Shown: positions 19,656 to 30,449 of the stretch, piece by piece
Position numbering within the stretch: position 1 is the first letter of the stretch
Layout: every line of letters starts with the position of its first letter
Source: Membranipora membranacea
Taxonomy: Eukaryota > Bryozoa > Gymnolaemata > Cheilostomatida > Membraniporidae
Direction of reading: 5' to 3'
Assembly (NCBI GenBank): GCA_914767715.1
Contig: OU612066.1
Coordinates: forward strand, 30,788,283 to 30,852,282
DNA: 64,000 nucleotides
The notes under the pieces: generated by a model
What the model was told of the DNA's origin: nothing
Seen by the model: only the letters and a program-made list of their open reading frames with translations
The model's database searches: none
Program-made: the position numbers and the translations under genes

Positions 19656-20987
19656 GCTCTTGGTGGTGGAAATCTAAAATTCGGACACATTGAGGGTATG
19701 TGATTAAATATCAACAGAAAGATGGATCTGAATAGAGCTTTTGCTGTGTGGCGGATTGATCCTCCGTGGAAAGCAATCACCAAAAAGGGTCAAGGCTCTC
19801 GTATGGATGGAGGTAAAGGTGGCAATAATCATTACGTCTTTCCTATTAAAGCTGATCGGATCGTCGTGGAAGTCGGTGGTGAGTTGTCCATATTCATGAT
19901 GTTTCTGTGTTATTAAATAAATAAATCTGTATCAAGTTGGTATGATCTGTTAGTCTCATTTAGGACACAGTTTAATTAGCATGTCTTTCTAAATCAAGAC
20001 TGGAAACAAATGAGGGTGATAATCATTTTTTTCTCTCTTGCAAGTAAGACTGAAACGATCTGCTTCAGCGTACAAAATAACAGCAGTTATATATATTAAT
20101 TGATGACTATAAGCACTGATATAATATTCATATCAATGACTATAATAAATAGCCAGTATCTGACCCTTTGAGATGTGTTCGGTGGGAAGATCCCTCAATC
20201 GGAGTGTCCCATTTCGTGTAGTTTGATGAGAGTGACATACAACTGAAAATCTAACCAATGTGACGTTTGCCCATCATTATTCAAATGCAGAGTTACCCGC
20301 TCCCTGACATTAAGTGGAATACTCAATTGTTTAGACATGCTGTGCTCATTTTCTCTTGCACCCTGGCCTTGAGTGCATCCAAAAATACGAAGCCTTGTCA
20401 GCATACTCTGGTATCTTTCACAGAATGTTGGTTATAGTGACTATTTCTTCTTGTTTGCATGGTCTTATCTACTCTATGCGCAGCACCAGCTGCGTGGTGT
20501 GCTGCTGAGTTACATGTGCACCAGTGATTTGGTTTCTGTTTTGGCCATGTGATCGGCTGTTTGTCAATCCATCCATCTATCAGTCAATGGCAAAACAGAA
20601 ACCAAAACACTGGTGCACATGTAACTCATTAGTACACCATGCAGCTGGTGCTGTGCATAGAGTAGATAACACCATGCAAGCAAGAAAAATAATCACTAAG
20701 ACCAACATACGGCGAGATACTCTGGTACCAGGGTATACAGACAAGGCTTCATATGTTTGGCTTGAATACCAAGCTAGCGGTATATATGCTTTTTTGATTA
20801 GCCAGTAAAATGCTCTATTTTTTCCATTTCACAACAGATGCTGGAAGATGAGGCAGCAGAAAAGGAAAGGCTTGAAAAACTGAACATTAATTCATTCAGT
20901 TTCCAATATGCCGCTGACAATAATTTGCTCGGCTGCCAACAATATATAGGCAAATATGACTATGTGTGGCATAATAAATACCGGTAG
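19656..20987 (+). pseudogene. MRPL16: MRPL16 fragment with stop codon and missing exon
   Basis: Mitochondrial ribosomal protein L16 belongs to the large subunit and sits near the peptidyl-transferase region. Exon 19656-19878 (ALGGGNLKFGHIEGM, then LNINRKMDLNRAFAVWRI, GSRMDGGKGGNNHYV and IKADRIVVEVGG) and exon 20838-20987 (MLEDEAAEKERLEKLN to DYVWHNKYR and stop) match the central and C-terminal parts of the family. Two faults are visible. An in-frame TGA at 19701-19703 falls where relatives usually have Arg. The roughly 30 residues between the exons cannot be found; the first exon ends in phase 1 and joining it directly to the last shifts the frame. No N-terminal exons were found upstream. Likely a decayed or partial copy. 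Confidence 0.7.
20405..20725. mobile_element. Foldback (long inverted repeat) element
   Basis: Left arm about 20405-20551 and right arm about 20586-20725 are near-perfect inverted copies (for example GTTACATGTGCACCAGTG on the left against CACTGGTGCACATGTAAC on the right), with a short spacer. The open frame across it is a by-product of the palindrome. It lies where the MRPL16 middle exon should be. Confidence 0.75.
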
Positions 20988-22923
20988 ACTTAATGCCATT
21001 TACATCTACGGTCTCTCAGAGTGTCTATTTTCAATCGGCACGAGAAATTTGATGCTTTCTGTTCATGTCTGACATTGTTTTATACTTTGTCAATTTTTAG
21101 CACCTGTTGTAGAGAGGGAAAATTTCGCACGCTAGTGAGGTTGTTTCTTCTCAATAAACTTGATTGAAAACGGTGAAACTAAAAAGCCCTATATAATATT
21201 TTGGATAATTTAAAAATTGAATTGACCAAACCAAAGATCCTGATTGAGAATTTTGATTTTCTGGTTCCTTTTTTAAATGCAAGCATCAACCGATTATATT
21301 TCTTAGTGAGATCAAGGAGGAATAGAGAATAGCGATAACGCCTCTGGACAGGCCTACAGCCTGAGATTGTGGCACAGCCTACACATTAAGCAATCTATCT
21401 ATTGGGACATCTTGACTATAAAACCAAGGAGATTACTCCTTGATAAGCCCAAGTTCATCACTCTGTTTTGGAAAGGTTCTGCAACTGCCACACCTCTTCT
21501 CATTGTGACTGTCACAACTAATATTTCCTTCTAAATTCCAAGCTCCAAAAGCTTCCATAGAAAACATATTGAGAAAACCTTTTTATGTTATAAAATAGCA
21601 TTTGACCAATCAGATTGCAGGAATTACCCGCGTTTATGGCACACTTGCTCATGTAACCACATGTTGAAGACTGACAGCTGTAGGTGATACAGTGCATATC
21701 CCACCCTTGTTGTGTTTGGCAGCTGCAACCCTGCACTGTCATTCAGGAAGTTTATATTGAGTGGCACAGACATAGTTAGAAGTGTAAGTATTTGGTCACT
21801 TTCACCACTATTTATTCCTTTCACCTAGCAAGGAGTTACTCCTAGTCACAGAATTAAATTCTTTTCTTAGAATGGAAATAGTATCATAACATCATGCAGT
21901 TAGAACACTTAACACAGGGGCTCATCTGAAATAGATCTGATTGGCTGTCCCTACTAGCATGAATTATATAGCCTTGGAAATCAACTTCTTTACAAAACTG
22001 CAGACAGTAATAAAATGCATTCAACGTCGATGATTTGGGCTTTTCCAGAATGCTACTAGGGACTGGCTATTTTTGCAAGCCCATTGTTGGGCAAAAGAAA
22101 GCTAATAATGCTATTCCAGATATGGAATTCAATGCTCCTAGTCCTTGCTGCTGCTGCTGCTTGCACCAATGAACTAAACCTTAGGTTTAGTTCATTGCTT
22201 GCACCTTACCTTACCTTACCTTCAACTTAATCCAAACCGTCCACATCACGGGCACATTTGGATAAATATACCTTCAGTGTGTTCAGAGGGGTGATGTAAC
22301 TGAAAAGATGTCTTTTTGGTTGGTGTTATAGTTACATCTTTGTCTCTGATAATGTCCTGTATTTATGCTGCGTGTAATGATTTAGTGTTGTGTCTCGATG
22401 GTGAGTTATATTGGGAGAATTCTTATGAGTTGGATAGTGTGAGATGTTAATAAGGAAAGAGTGAGCTGATAGAATTGCTACTTTTATTCTCGATCCCAAT
22501 ATCACAACTGACGATAGTTAGGGGAACATTACATTATATATGATACTAATTAGGGATGCACAGCATTAAAAGGAAACATTATTAACATACCAGGGAAATT
22601 AATTGCTCATTATTTTTAATTGACACAATCTACTTATGAATCAATCATGAGAGTCCGACATTCCTCTGGTAATGAAACCTTAATTAAAATGTCAATATCC
22701 AGATATAACAGGGGTATTGCGTACTGGTATTGCAGGTGATTAATTTACAGAAAAAATGTTAAAAATACACCAATAATTGAACATCAATAAATTGCCTGCC
22801 CAGTTATGAAGAGAAAGGATTTATAGTAAACAAGTTGACCATAGTTAATCGATGTGTATCGGCATGTACTTGATATGTACATGTAATGCTAAGATGTTAG
22901 TTAATTGTTAGAAGGTTGTCAGG
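20988..22923. other. Intergenic, no gene seen
   Basis: AT-rich. Contains the small palindromic insertion at 22159-22205, a short ACCTT tandem (about 22203-22221), and probably the 3' UTR of the minus-strand LINE near 22600-22923. Confidence 0.5.
22159..22205. repeat. 29-bp palindrome between 9-bp direct repeats
   Basis: GCTTGCACC at 22159-22167 and 22197-22205 flank a palindrome with exact 13-bp arms (22168-22180 and 22184-22196) around TTA. Confidence 0.75.
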
Positions 22924-25473
22924 TTAATTTGGAGGAAAATATACCTTTACCTCTGGCCTCATTCTATTATAGTAGCTATGTGACCATGCATCACAACTAT
23001 GCTGCCAACTAATTGTTTTACCTCTGGTGTCGTGGGTAGATGAAACAAAGCGTATATAGGTATTCAATTTTATGTCGAACAGTCCTCCTTCCACTTTTCT
23101 AAGAAATGTAATATCTATTGCTTCTCTCCTGTCAGACAAAAGGGGAATAGCATGGTTAGTCATACATTCAGTTACGCTGTCAGTTTTATTTAAATGATAG
23201 ATCCATTTTACTGCATTTCTCTGAACTTTTTCCAAGCTATTATTCAGACCAATGTTATGTGGCGACCACACCTGACATGTATATTCTAAGATGGGTTTAA
23301 CCATGGTTTTGTAAGCTAGTAGTTTGGTTTTAACCGGGGCCTCTTTGAGTCCTCGTTTTATGAGACCGAGTGAACGATTCGCCTTCTTTACTACATTTGA
23401 TATATGTGCATTCCATTTCAGGTTGGAATGGATGGTCACACCAAGGTACTTGACAGAGTCTGAGTGCGGTATGACATTGTCACCAAGCTTCAGACTTATA
23501 TCTGGCTGATCACTTCCTACTTTCACATGTACACATTTCTTATGGTTGAAAATCATACCCCATTTATCAGCCCAACTTTTCAATTCATTTATATCATCTT
23601 GAAGAGATTTAGCATCATTTATGACTTCTGAACATAAGATGGTGTCATCTGCATATAACCTGCAGTCAGAGTTTTGGATTGACTGTGAGATGTCATTAAC
23701 GTATATCAGAAACAAAAGTGGTCCTAAGACCGATCCCTGTGGAACACCAGATGAAGCATGAAATATACTCGATTTATTGCCATTAACGTTAACAGTACAT
23801 GTCCTATCAGTCAGCCAGCTTTCAATCCATTCAATGCATTTACTATCAAACTTATAATGTTTCAATTTATGAATAAGCAGCGCATGAGGCACCTTATCGA
23901 AGGCTTTTGAAAAATCAAAGCTAATAATATGGTAATCTTTGTGCTGATCAAGGGATTGGGTTGCAAAATGAATGACATGTAATAGTTGAGTTGTAGTATT
24001 CAGCCCTCTCCTGAATCCATGTTGCCTGTCACTCACACTATCATGCTCCTCTATATGACTCCACATGTTAGAACAGAGGATGTGTTCAGTGAGCTTGGAT
24101 ATAATACATGTGAGACTGATCGGACGGTAGTTGTTGCTATCGGAACGGTCACCACCTTTATACACTGGAGTGATATTTGCATGGCGCCATATCTTCGGTA
24201 CTTTACCAGCCTTCACACTAGCCTGAATCACATATTGAACACAATCTATAAAAGATGGTACATTGTTGGCAAACATCTTCAGGGTCATAGCAGAAATGAT
24301 GTCTGGTCCGCAAGATTTTCTAGAGTCAAGTTTCTTGAGCATGACTTCTATGCCAGATTTACTGACATGTATTTTATCCATAACTGATATATGCGTTTCT
24401 GCCATCTTAGGCTTATTATATTGCTTTGCAGTGTAGACTGAGGCAAAATGCTCAGCTAACCTATCAGGTACCTGGTCAGATGGAGTATCTTTGAGCCCAG
24501 TGATACTATTGGATCGACCACTGGTTTTCTTCAGATAGTTGAACAAAGGTTTAGAATTGCCATCTTCCAACTGCTTGGTAAGATGGTCTTTGAGGTAAGA
24601 GCTCTTAGCATTCTTAACTTTCATTTTGATCTCAGAGCATATATCATCATACTCACTTTCATGGGCTATGCTAGGGAATCGTTCATTCCGGTCAAATAGC
24701 CGATCTCTTTTACTAATGAGGCATTTAATTTCACGTTTAATCCATGGATGTCCCTTAGGCCTATTTAGCTTACCTGGTATAGTTGCTGTAGCTTCTTTAG
24801 TTGCAGATTCAAATTTATTCCAGATGTTTTCAACTGAGAGGTTGTCCTTTTCAGTTTCTTTGTAGAATGTTTTTAGACTGGAGAAGTGTTGTTCGATTTT
24901 GGAGTAGTCTGCCTTGTTGAAGTTGAGTCTTTTTTGCTGGGTTGTGTTGGTTTCACTCTTCTCAAAGCTTTGGATAGCAATCTCGGTTAGGATCATTTTA
25001 TGATCCGAGATGTATGGTTTAATTTTGCACGTAACAGTCAACTGATCCAATGCAGACTTATTAACCATAACAAGATCAAGCGTATTACCGGCTATGTGAG
25101 TGGAATCAAGAACAAGTTGAACCAGATCAGCATCATTTATAATTTCAAGAGCTTTGTTGTGCAATGCTTTCTTATTAGATGAAGGCTTAACATAGGATGT
25201 ATCACCATCTTTCCTCCAGACAATATCTGGCAGATTGAAGTCACCAAAATAAAGGCAGTTATCATGAACATTTTCATCAATCAAGGCTTCTAAATTGTCT
25301 AGACAGTATTCATTTGGCGGTCGATAGTACACAACAAAGTTAATTTTGACTTTAGGATGCACCTGGATTTGTAAAGTGACAGACTCAAATTTAGTTTTCA
25401 TTTTTGTTTTCAATTTGATAAATAATATACATTCTTTTTTATTGCAGTAGTCATGGTCCTCTGGGACATACAT
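22924..25473 (-). mobile_element. Non-LTR retrotransposon (CR1/jockey-like), intact RT ORF
   Basis: 849 codons without a stop. Residues about 40-165 are the C-terminal half of an apurinic-like endonuclease (YRPPN near 50-54, GDFNLPDIVW near 77-86, SDHKMI near 156-161). The reverse transcriptase spans about 385-700, with NNYRPISL, QHGFRRG, FDFSKAFDKVP (catalytic Asp near 520), SSGVPQGSVLGP, YADD at 607-610 and KYLGVTI. A CR1/jockey-type C-terminal region (LEYTCQVWSPHN) follows. The N-terminal half of the endonuclease is not seen, which suggests 5' truncation. Family clade is assigned by motif likeness only. Confidence 0.9.
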
Positions 25474-25545
25474 GCCTGTACTTTGCCAATGTCCAGTATC
25501 AACCCCAATCCCTGGACAGTGGCAAGTAGAAGCATGTATGTCCCA
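25462..25545. repeat. Imperfect inverted repeat at LINE 5' edge
   Basis: Arms about 25462-25496 and 25512-25545 pair (GGGACATACATGC against GCATGTATGTCCC, and TGTCCAG against CTGGACA). On the minus strand the LINE frame stays open through it. Confidence 0.7.
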
Positions 25546-25599
25546 TGGCAGTGGCGTAAAAGCAAGGCGTCTCCTTGATAAAAAATCAACAAAGTAAAA

Positions 25600-25849
25600 G
25601 AAAGTTGTTCTGTTTATTGTTGAGCTGAGTTGAAAATTTCAGTCAGTCACCTCTCGAATCAACAGAGTGACAATGGGCTCTGGTTCTTGAGAGCACCAGA
25701 GCCCATATATGGATTGTAGGCTTGTAAAGAGAGAAGGGCGTGATTCTGTCTCGTCTTTATTTATCCCTAGTTTCTTATTACCAGTCTTAATCATCCTGAT
25801 TGTATGCGTGGTTGTTTCACTTTATAATACAAATATATAGGTTAAAGCC
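25600..25849 (+). promoter_or_regulatory. 5' flank of SELENOH
   Basis: About 250 bp between the LINE edge and the SELENOH ATG must hold some or all of the promoter and 5' UTR. It contains a short GAGCACCAGAGCCC-type inverted motif (GGGCTCTGGTTCTTGAGAGC followed by ACCAGAGCCC) near 25676-25705. No TATA box or other element is convincing. Confidence 0.3.
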
Positions 25850-27413
25850 ATGCCAGCTGCAAAGAAAAAGAAGGGTGCTGGCAAAGTAGCTAGTCCCGCA
25901 GCAAAGACCGGGAGGAAACGCAAGTCTGATGTGGACGTGAAACCAGATGAGGCCAAGGTGCCAAAGACAGAGGAGGACGATGAACTGGTAGACGCAGCTG
26001 TCGAGCAGGTATATTTATTGATATTTCTTCAATAATTTTTTACCATTTTTATCGATTTCTTAAATTTTAAGACATTTCAAGACATAACCAATCCAAAAGT
26101 AATTCAAAAGTAAAGTTGAGGGTCCTATTCCTATCATACCTCCCAACTTCTGCATATTTTGCTTGTTGCTCTGCATCGGTGACAGGTGCAAGTACCATAT
26201 TAAGCAGACCAATGATTGCTACATGCCAAATGTTCCCATTGTGTTATAGAAGGATAAGTCTGCAGAAAATGAAACTGCTGTAAGCGCCACAGAGTTTGCT
26301 ATCAGGTTTGAACACTGGTAAGTGGAAGCTATCAATATCATCAACGCATCAATTTGTCACACGCAAATGAGTGTTTGGATACCTTACCTCATTCATGTTA
26401 CACATGTCATGCATGTGTAGGCTAAACGCATGTAGCTTTATGTTTTAAAGTGATTGTGAAGGTTTTAGGAATCATTCTGGAGTTCTCAGTCTAATTTTTA
26501 AAACTGCTGTAAGGTTCATTAACAAAATAGGCTACGGCCCAGTTTTAACTCTTTTTCACCCAAAGCTGAGATGTGATGGTACCAAAAAGGTACTATTTTA
26601 ATGATATTGTATACAAAATAGTACCTTTTAAGTACCTTCCCATCTCAACTTTGAGTGAAAAATCAGTTGAAACTGGACCTTTTAGCAGTTTTCTAAATTA
26701 GACTGAGAACTCTAGATTGATACCAAAAACCTGATTCCTTCACAATCACGATCTATGAGCCTTAACCCAAAAGTCAATGTATATATGTCTTACAAATGCC
26801 CAAGTGATTGATTATGTTGTTGTAGCAAATCCTGACACACATACGGCAAGAGAGCTCGCGATCTCGCTGGAGCTCTTGAGTCACATTATCGTGACCGAGT
26901 GACCAACACAACTTATAACGAGAATAAACCAAGATCTAAAAGCTTCGAGGTTACCATCATCAAGTCAGATGGCTCTGGTATGTGTTGTGTATGTGAATAT
27001 CTATGTCTCAAATTGAGATAAAATTTTCAAATTCTTCCCACAAAATAATTATCCACATCACAGAGGATATATATCTTTACTGTTATAAATACAAAACTAG
27101 GGCATTGATGGATTTTGATGCATGCAAAAATGTTCTAACAGCTTGTGGTCATGTATAAATAATACTTGGGCCATATTCGCATGTTCTGTTGCTGACGGTA
27201 GCAGATTGGGTCAGACCTCTGAGTTATCAGCAGCTGAATAATCATCTAATTCAGGGAAATGTAAAAAAACCCAATTTGGTGTATCAGTCTAAATTATTTT
27301 TTTTGTCTGCTTTAGAGGTGAATGTGTGGACTGGAGTCAAGAAGGGCCCACCCAGGAAGCTCAAGTTCCCCGAGCCTGATCTAGTGATCAAAGCCATAGA
27401 AGAGAACATGTAG
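25850..27413 (+). CDS. SELENOH: Selenoprotein H (UGA read as selenocysteine)
   Basis: Selenoprotein H is a nuclear/nucleolar thioredoxin-like redox protein. Four exons: 25850-26008, 26250-26317, 26826-26977 and 27316-27413, with junction phases 0, 2 and 1 and canonical GT-AG sites. Exon 1 (MPAAKKKKGAGKVAS, TGRKRKSD) is a basic nuclear-localisation tail. Exon 2 ends FEH and splices to complete C-K-S-U, followed by HTYGKRARDL: the family CxxU redox motif, with U from TGA at 26833-26835. Exon 3 ends in KSFEVTIIKSDGS. Exon 4 has VNVWTGVKKGPPRKLKFPEP, a family signature, then the stop TAG. Total 124 residues, close to the usual family size. The chosen ATG is the first in frame, with a basic N-terminus typical of the family. 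Confidence 0.93.
26450..26749. mobile_element. Foldback/MITE in SELENOH intron 2
   Basis: Outer arms match in reverse complement (GATTGTGAAGG near 26452 against CCTTCACAATCAC near 26738-26749), and inner arms share AGTTCTCAGTCTAATTT, AAAACTGCT and AAAAGGTACTATTTT. The arms are about 140 bp each with almost no spacer. Confidence 0.75.
26833..26835 (+). other. Selenocysteine codon TGA
   Basis: In frame in SELENOH exon 3, in the codon context TGC(split)-AAA-TCC-TGA-CAC. It aligns with the redox Sec of the CxxU motif. Confidence 0.9.
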
Positions 27414-27558
27414 CTACATGGCTATGGATTTTTGTTTAACATTCATGTAAATTCTGTACATATAACAGGTAGGGCGCCCTGAAAACAGGGCCAATATAAA
27501 TTGTATTTTTTATTTGGAGCTATCTACATATATTAGTGTGATAGGATAACCCTAGTCA

Positions 27559-27564
27559 ATAAAT
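27559..27564 (+). terminator. Polyadenylation signal AATAAA
   Basis: First AATAAA after the SELENOH stop, 146 bp downstream. Cleavage here would leave out the only good SECIS candidate. A later AATAAA is at 28692-28697. Confidence 0.45.
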
Positions 27565-27612
27565 ATTTACTCCTCAATATAAAACAGAACCTCATCTTTG
27601 TGACTTGTATAA

Positions 27613-27702
27613 GATCAAGTTAAATCCAATTGCCTGCATTCTAGTTGCTCCCAGTGGATAGGGAGCAACTCCGAATGCAGACAAATGGATCAAACTTGGT
27701 CT
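27613..27702. repeat. Long imperfect hairpin downstream of SELENOH
   Basis: AGTTGCTCCC (27643-27652) pairs exactly with GGGAGCAACT (27661-27670), CTGCATTC with GAATGCAG, and the outer AAGTT and ATCC segments also pair, giving about 40 bp of stem with an 8-nt loop. It may be a small foldback element or a structured part of the 3' UTR. Confidence 0.7.
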
Positions 27703-27790
27703 AGACTTATCTTATCTTACAGTGACAGTCACTTCCTGCCTGCCACACATCAGCTTGTATACAGATGTGTAGCTATGCTACATCGAGTAT

Positions 27791-27870
27791 TGAGCAGTGA
27801 TTTATGATGTGAACTACTTTAACTGAAAAAATCTCAGTGGTAGTTTATTGATGCCTCCTCTCTGCTTGTT
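27791..27870 (+). promoter_or_regulatory. Candidate SECIS element
   Basis: ATGA at 27804-27807 faces TGAT at 27849-27852 (core quartet). Between them the stem GTGAACTAC pairs with GTAGTTTAT (with G-U pairs), a small bulge follows, then ACTGA pairs with TCAGT, and the apical loop is A-rich (AAAAATC). Below the core, AGCAG (27793-27797) can pair with CTGCT (27862-27866) across an internal loop. The distance from ATGA to the loop adenines (18 nt) is long; using GTGA at 27809 as the core gives 13 nt. About 380 bp from the stop codon. Confidence 0.5.
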
Positions 27871-29780
27871 CTCAATGCGGCATCAGCTTCACTCAGTAGG
27901 TCAAATATATTGTAAAATTTCCCAGAGACATTTCCTTCAAGAGATCTGTTATTTTCTTTAAGTCTTTGTTGTTTTTCATCGGCCTTGAAACATATGTTGG
28001 CTAGATCTGTTTCAGTACAAAAGAGAATTTATGAAGTAGAGCACCAAAACCCTGCGTGGTGGTTTATGGATGTTACGCCTTTACTCTTACTGTCTTACCT
28101 ATGTTATTTGTTTGCCTTATTACATGTATAAAAATCTACATTATTGCCTAAATATATTGAATCACGTTTAATAGTCAGTATTACTCCTGTGATATTGTAA
28201 AAGTTACGGTTTCCCCTCGCCAACATTGTGTTTGTGACACTATCTGCTGAAGAAAACATAAGTCAAGATGTATGTATTTGTATCCTTGATTTTTTTAACA
28301 GGTTCTCTATACTCCCTGACACAAAGTTTATAATAATACAGTAAATATATCTGTAAGATATTAGCCTAGTGATAAGCATTGTAGCATGTATGTATGAACA
28401 CATTCAATAATTGTTTGGATTTTAGAGCTGATATGAATACTATTGTGAGGTTAGAATGGTTTTGAATGAGAAACTTGGGTGCCCATGAAAACTCCACTCG
28501 GGCACGCGGTGTGGTTAAGCACAAAAAAACTGTTCAGGACTCCTACGTTGATTTAATGTTGATTTAGTCACAAAAGCTTCCATACTGTATTGTGTATATT
28601 ATATGGTAACATAATGAATGAAAACAATGTTAGTGAGCGAACTGAAAAAATCGACTGTGCCTGTTGAGATCAGAATACTAACACAGATTGAAATAAATTA
28701 GGTGAGCTAAATTTGCTGCATTGCACTCCTTAGTCTACATTATTGCCTGTATTAGGAGGTTATAATCCTCCCCAACCACATATCGGCCTGTCAACAGACA
28801 ACGGAACCATCTGGTGATTAGCGTTCAACGAGGTTAGTATAGAAATGGTTGTTTATCTGTTTCCAGCCTATGACATCTTAGTGTGAGTAAGTGGAGGTTA
28901 ACCATAAATGAGCCAACTCTGGTCAGTGTGGAGACGTACAGTAGCTAATATGAGAGGAGTCAGTAAAGATGGTACAAAAACATCTGTGCTGAGATAGTTG
29001 CAAATCTTATGTCAAACTCGATCATCATTTTAGTCTATTGGTTGCCAATATGTGTTGATCCAAGGAGTTAAAGACCTTGGTTGATCTTAGATCTGCGAGC
29101 AGAATTTATCCTATAGTTAATAGTTATTGATCTTCACTCAGCGCTTCAGAGGGTGATCTTTGTCATTTGCCATGTCAATAATATTAAAACTACTGCTTAA
29201 CTGCGCTTTTTTACTGCCGACCACAGAGGCCTATTCTTCGGGACATGATCTGTCGGCTATTTAGCACGACAGATATAAATAGGACTTTCTTTGTTTTATT
29301 CAATTTTATTGGGGCTCACTGCACACAAAGCTGTCTTCAATTTTTTCAGAGAAAATAGAGCAATCTTCAATTTTAAAACTCTCATCTTCAGACTTAATTC
29401 TTCAAAACAACTGGACCGTGGTGTTATCTACTCATTTCTGCTTAGAAAGACCCATGTGCTTGAGTTTTGGTTTTGTTTTGATAGGCTGATGAGCTTAAGT
29501 TTGTTATTGTTTGGAGTTGTTTGTCCAAAACACATAATCTGAGTAACTAACTCCAAATTGTTGGGCTGAATTCAAGTATAAAATCTTTTGCTGATTTTTC
29601 ATTTGAACTGACTAAATCTATTCTTCAACTTTAAACCACTCCATCTTCAGTAAAATACGCGGGGAGCCCCTTTTTTGTCATCTTCCCTGATTCTGCACAC
29701 CACTGCAGATCTAGATCAAGTAGTCATTTTGCCTGTATTTAGGTTTTCAAGCCAAAAATTTTTTTTATTCGATTATAAAC
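27871..29780. other. SELENOH downstream / intergenic
   Basis: No coding exon recognised. AT-rich with an AATAAA at 28692-28697. Single-copy in this window; homology to locus A restarts near 29780. Confidence 0.5.
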
Positions 29781-29929
29781 ACTGTACAGTGTACCCTTGG
29801 TTTATTTATGTGTGGGCACTCTGTTATCACCTCACTGTACCAAACTCAATCTGATATGCTGTGCCATGAGATATTATTTCCTGGACAACAAATGCAACCC
29901 TGCAGAGTGTATGTATGTATGTATTTCAG

Positions 29930-30016
29930 ATGCTACCACACATGGAAGCAATCAAACTTCAAATTTGGATGAAATCTTTTACTTGTATACAATTAATCAG
30001 ACAATGGTTATGAGCA
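29930..30016 (+). pseudogene. Isolated copy of exon T
   Basis: 87 nt, open, phase 1-1, after GTATTTCAG. Stranded upstream of locus B next to a truncated exon S. Confidence 0.35.
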
Positions 30017-30045
30017 GTAATGCAGTGAAACTATTATTATTTTAG

Positions 30046-30145
30046 TCGAGGGGTCAGTTGCAATGTCTGGGAGACTTTCTGACCAAGACGAGAAGTCTAA
30101 GTCTGCTTACGACGATAAGTTGAATAAAGATGCTGACCGGCTGAG
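30046..30145 (+). pseudogene. Truncated copy of exon S
   Basis: Matches the first ~100 nt of exon S, then breaks at GACCGGCTGAG into unrelated G-rich sequence; no donor remains. Confidence 0.6.
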
Positions 30146-30342
30146 GGGAGGGGAGGGTGTGGGAGGGGCACTTAAGCGCCCTGTCACCACGGAAATTTTT
30201 GCATATCGGTAGCAAAATAGTGCAAGCAGAGAGGTATTTCAATAGCTCACTGAGCTGTTGGGTACTTTCAGAAAACAACTCAATAGCAGTAGAAGATTAC
30301 GGTAAAATTGCTCCAGTTACAAAGCACCCATTTGAAAAAAAA

Positions 30343-30430
30343 CTGACCTTGATGGGATCTGAACCCACAAAATTTTATTAACAGTGATTATTAGGCAGAC
30401 GCTCTACACACTGAGCTATCAGCCATTCAC
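30343..30430 (-). repeat. tRNA-like SINE with A and B boxes
   Basis: On the minus strand TAGCTCAGTGTGTAGAGC is a good A box and GGGTTCAGATCCC a good B box, but the spacing is stretched and the acceptor ends do not pair. A tRNA-derived repeat, not a functional tRNA. Confidence 0.5.
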
Positions 30431-30449
30431 GGAACTTTGTGGGCCGTGA

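Noticed and set aside
19701-19703. A second selenocysteine codon (in MRPL16)
   Set aside because: MRPL16 is not a selenoprotein. Relatives have Arg here and CGA to TGA is a common transition, so a nonsense mutation is simpler.
20524-20808. 94-codon ORF
   Set aside because: It spans both arms of the foldback element, so the frame is a by-product of the palindrome.
27478-27497. SECIS at the GCCCTG-AAAA-CAGGGC hairpin near the SELENOH stop
   Set aside because: It has an A-rich loop but no upstream RTGA or downstream GA core.
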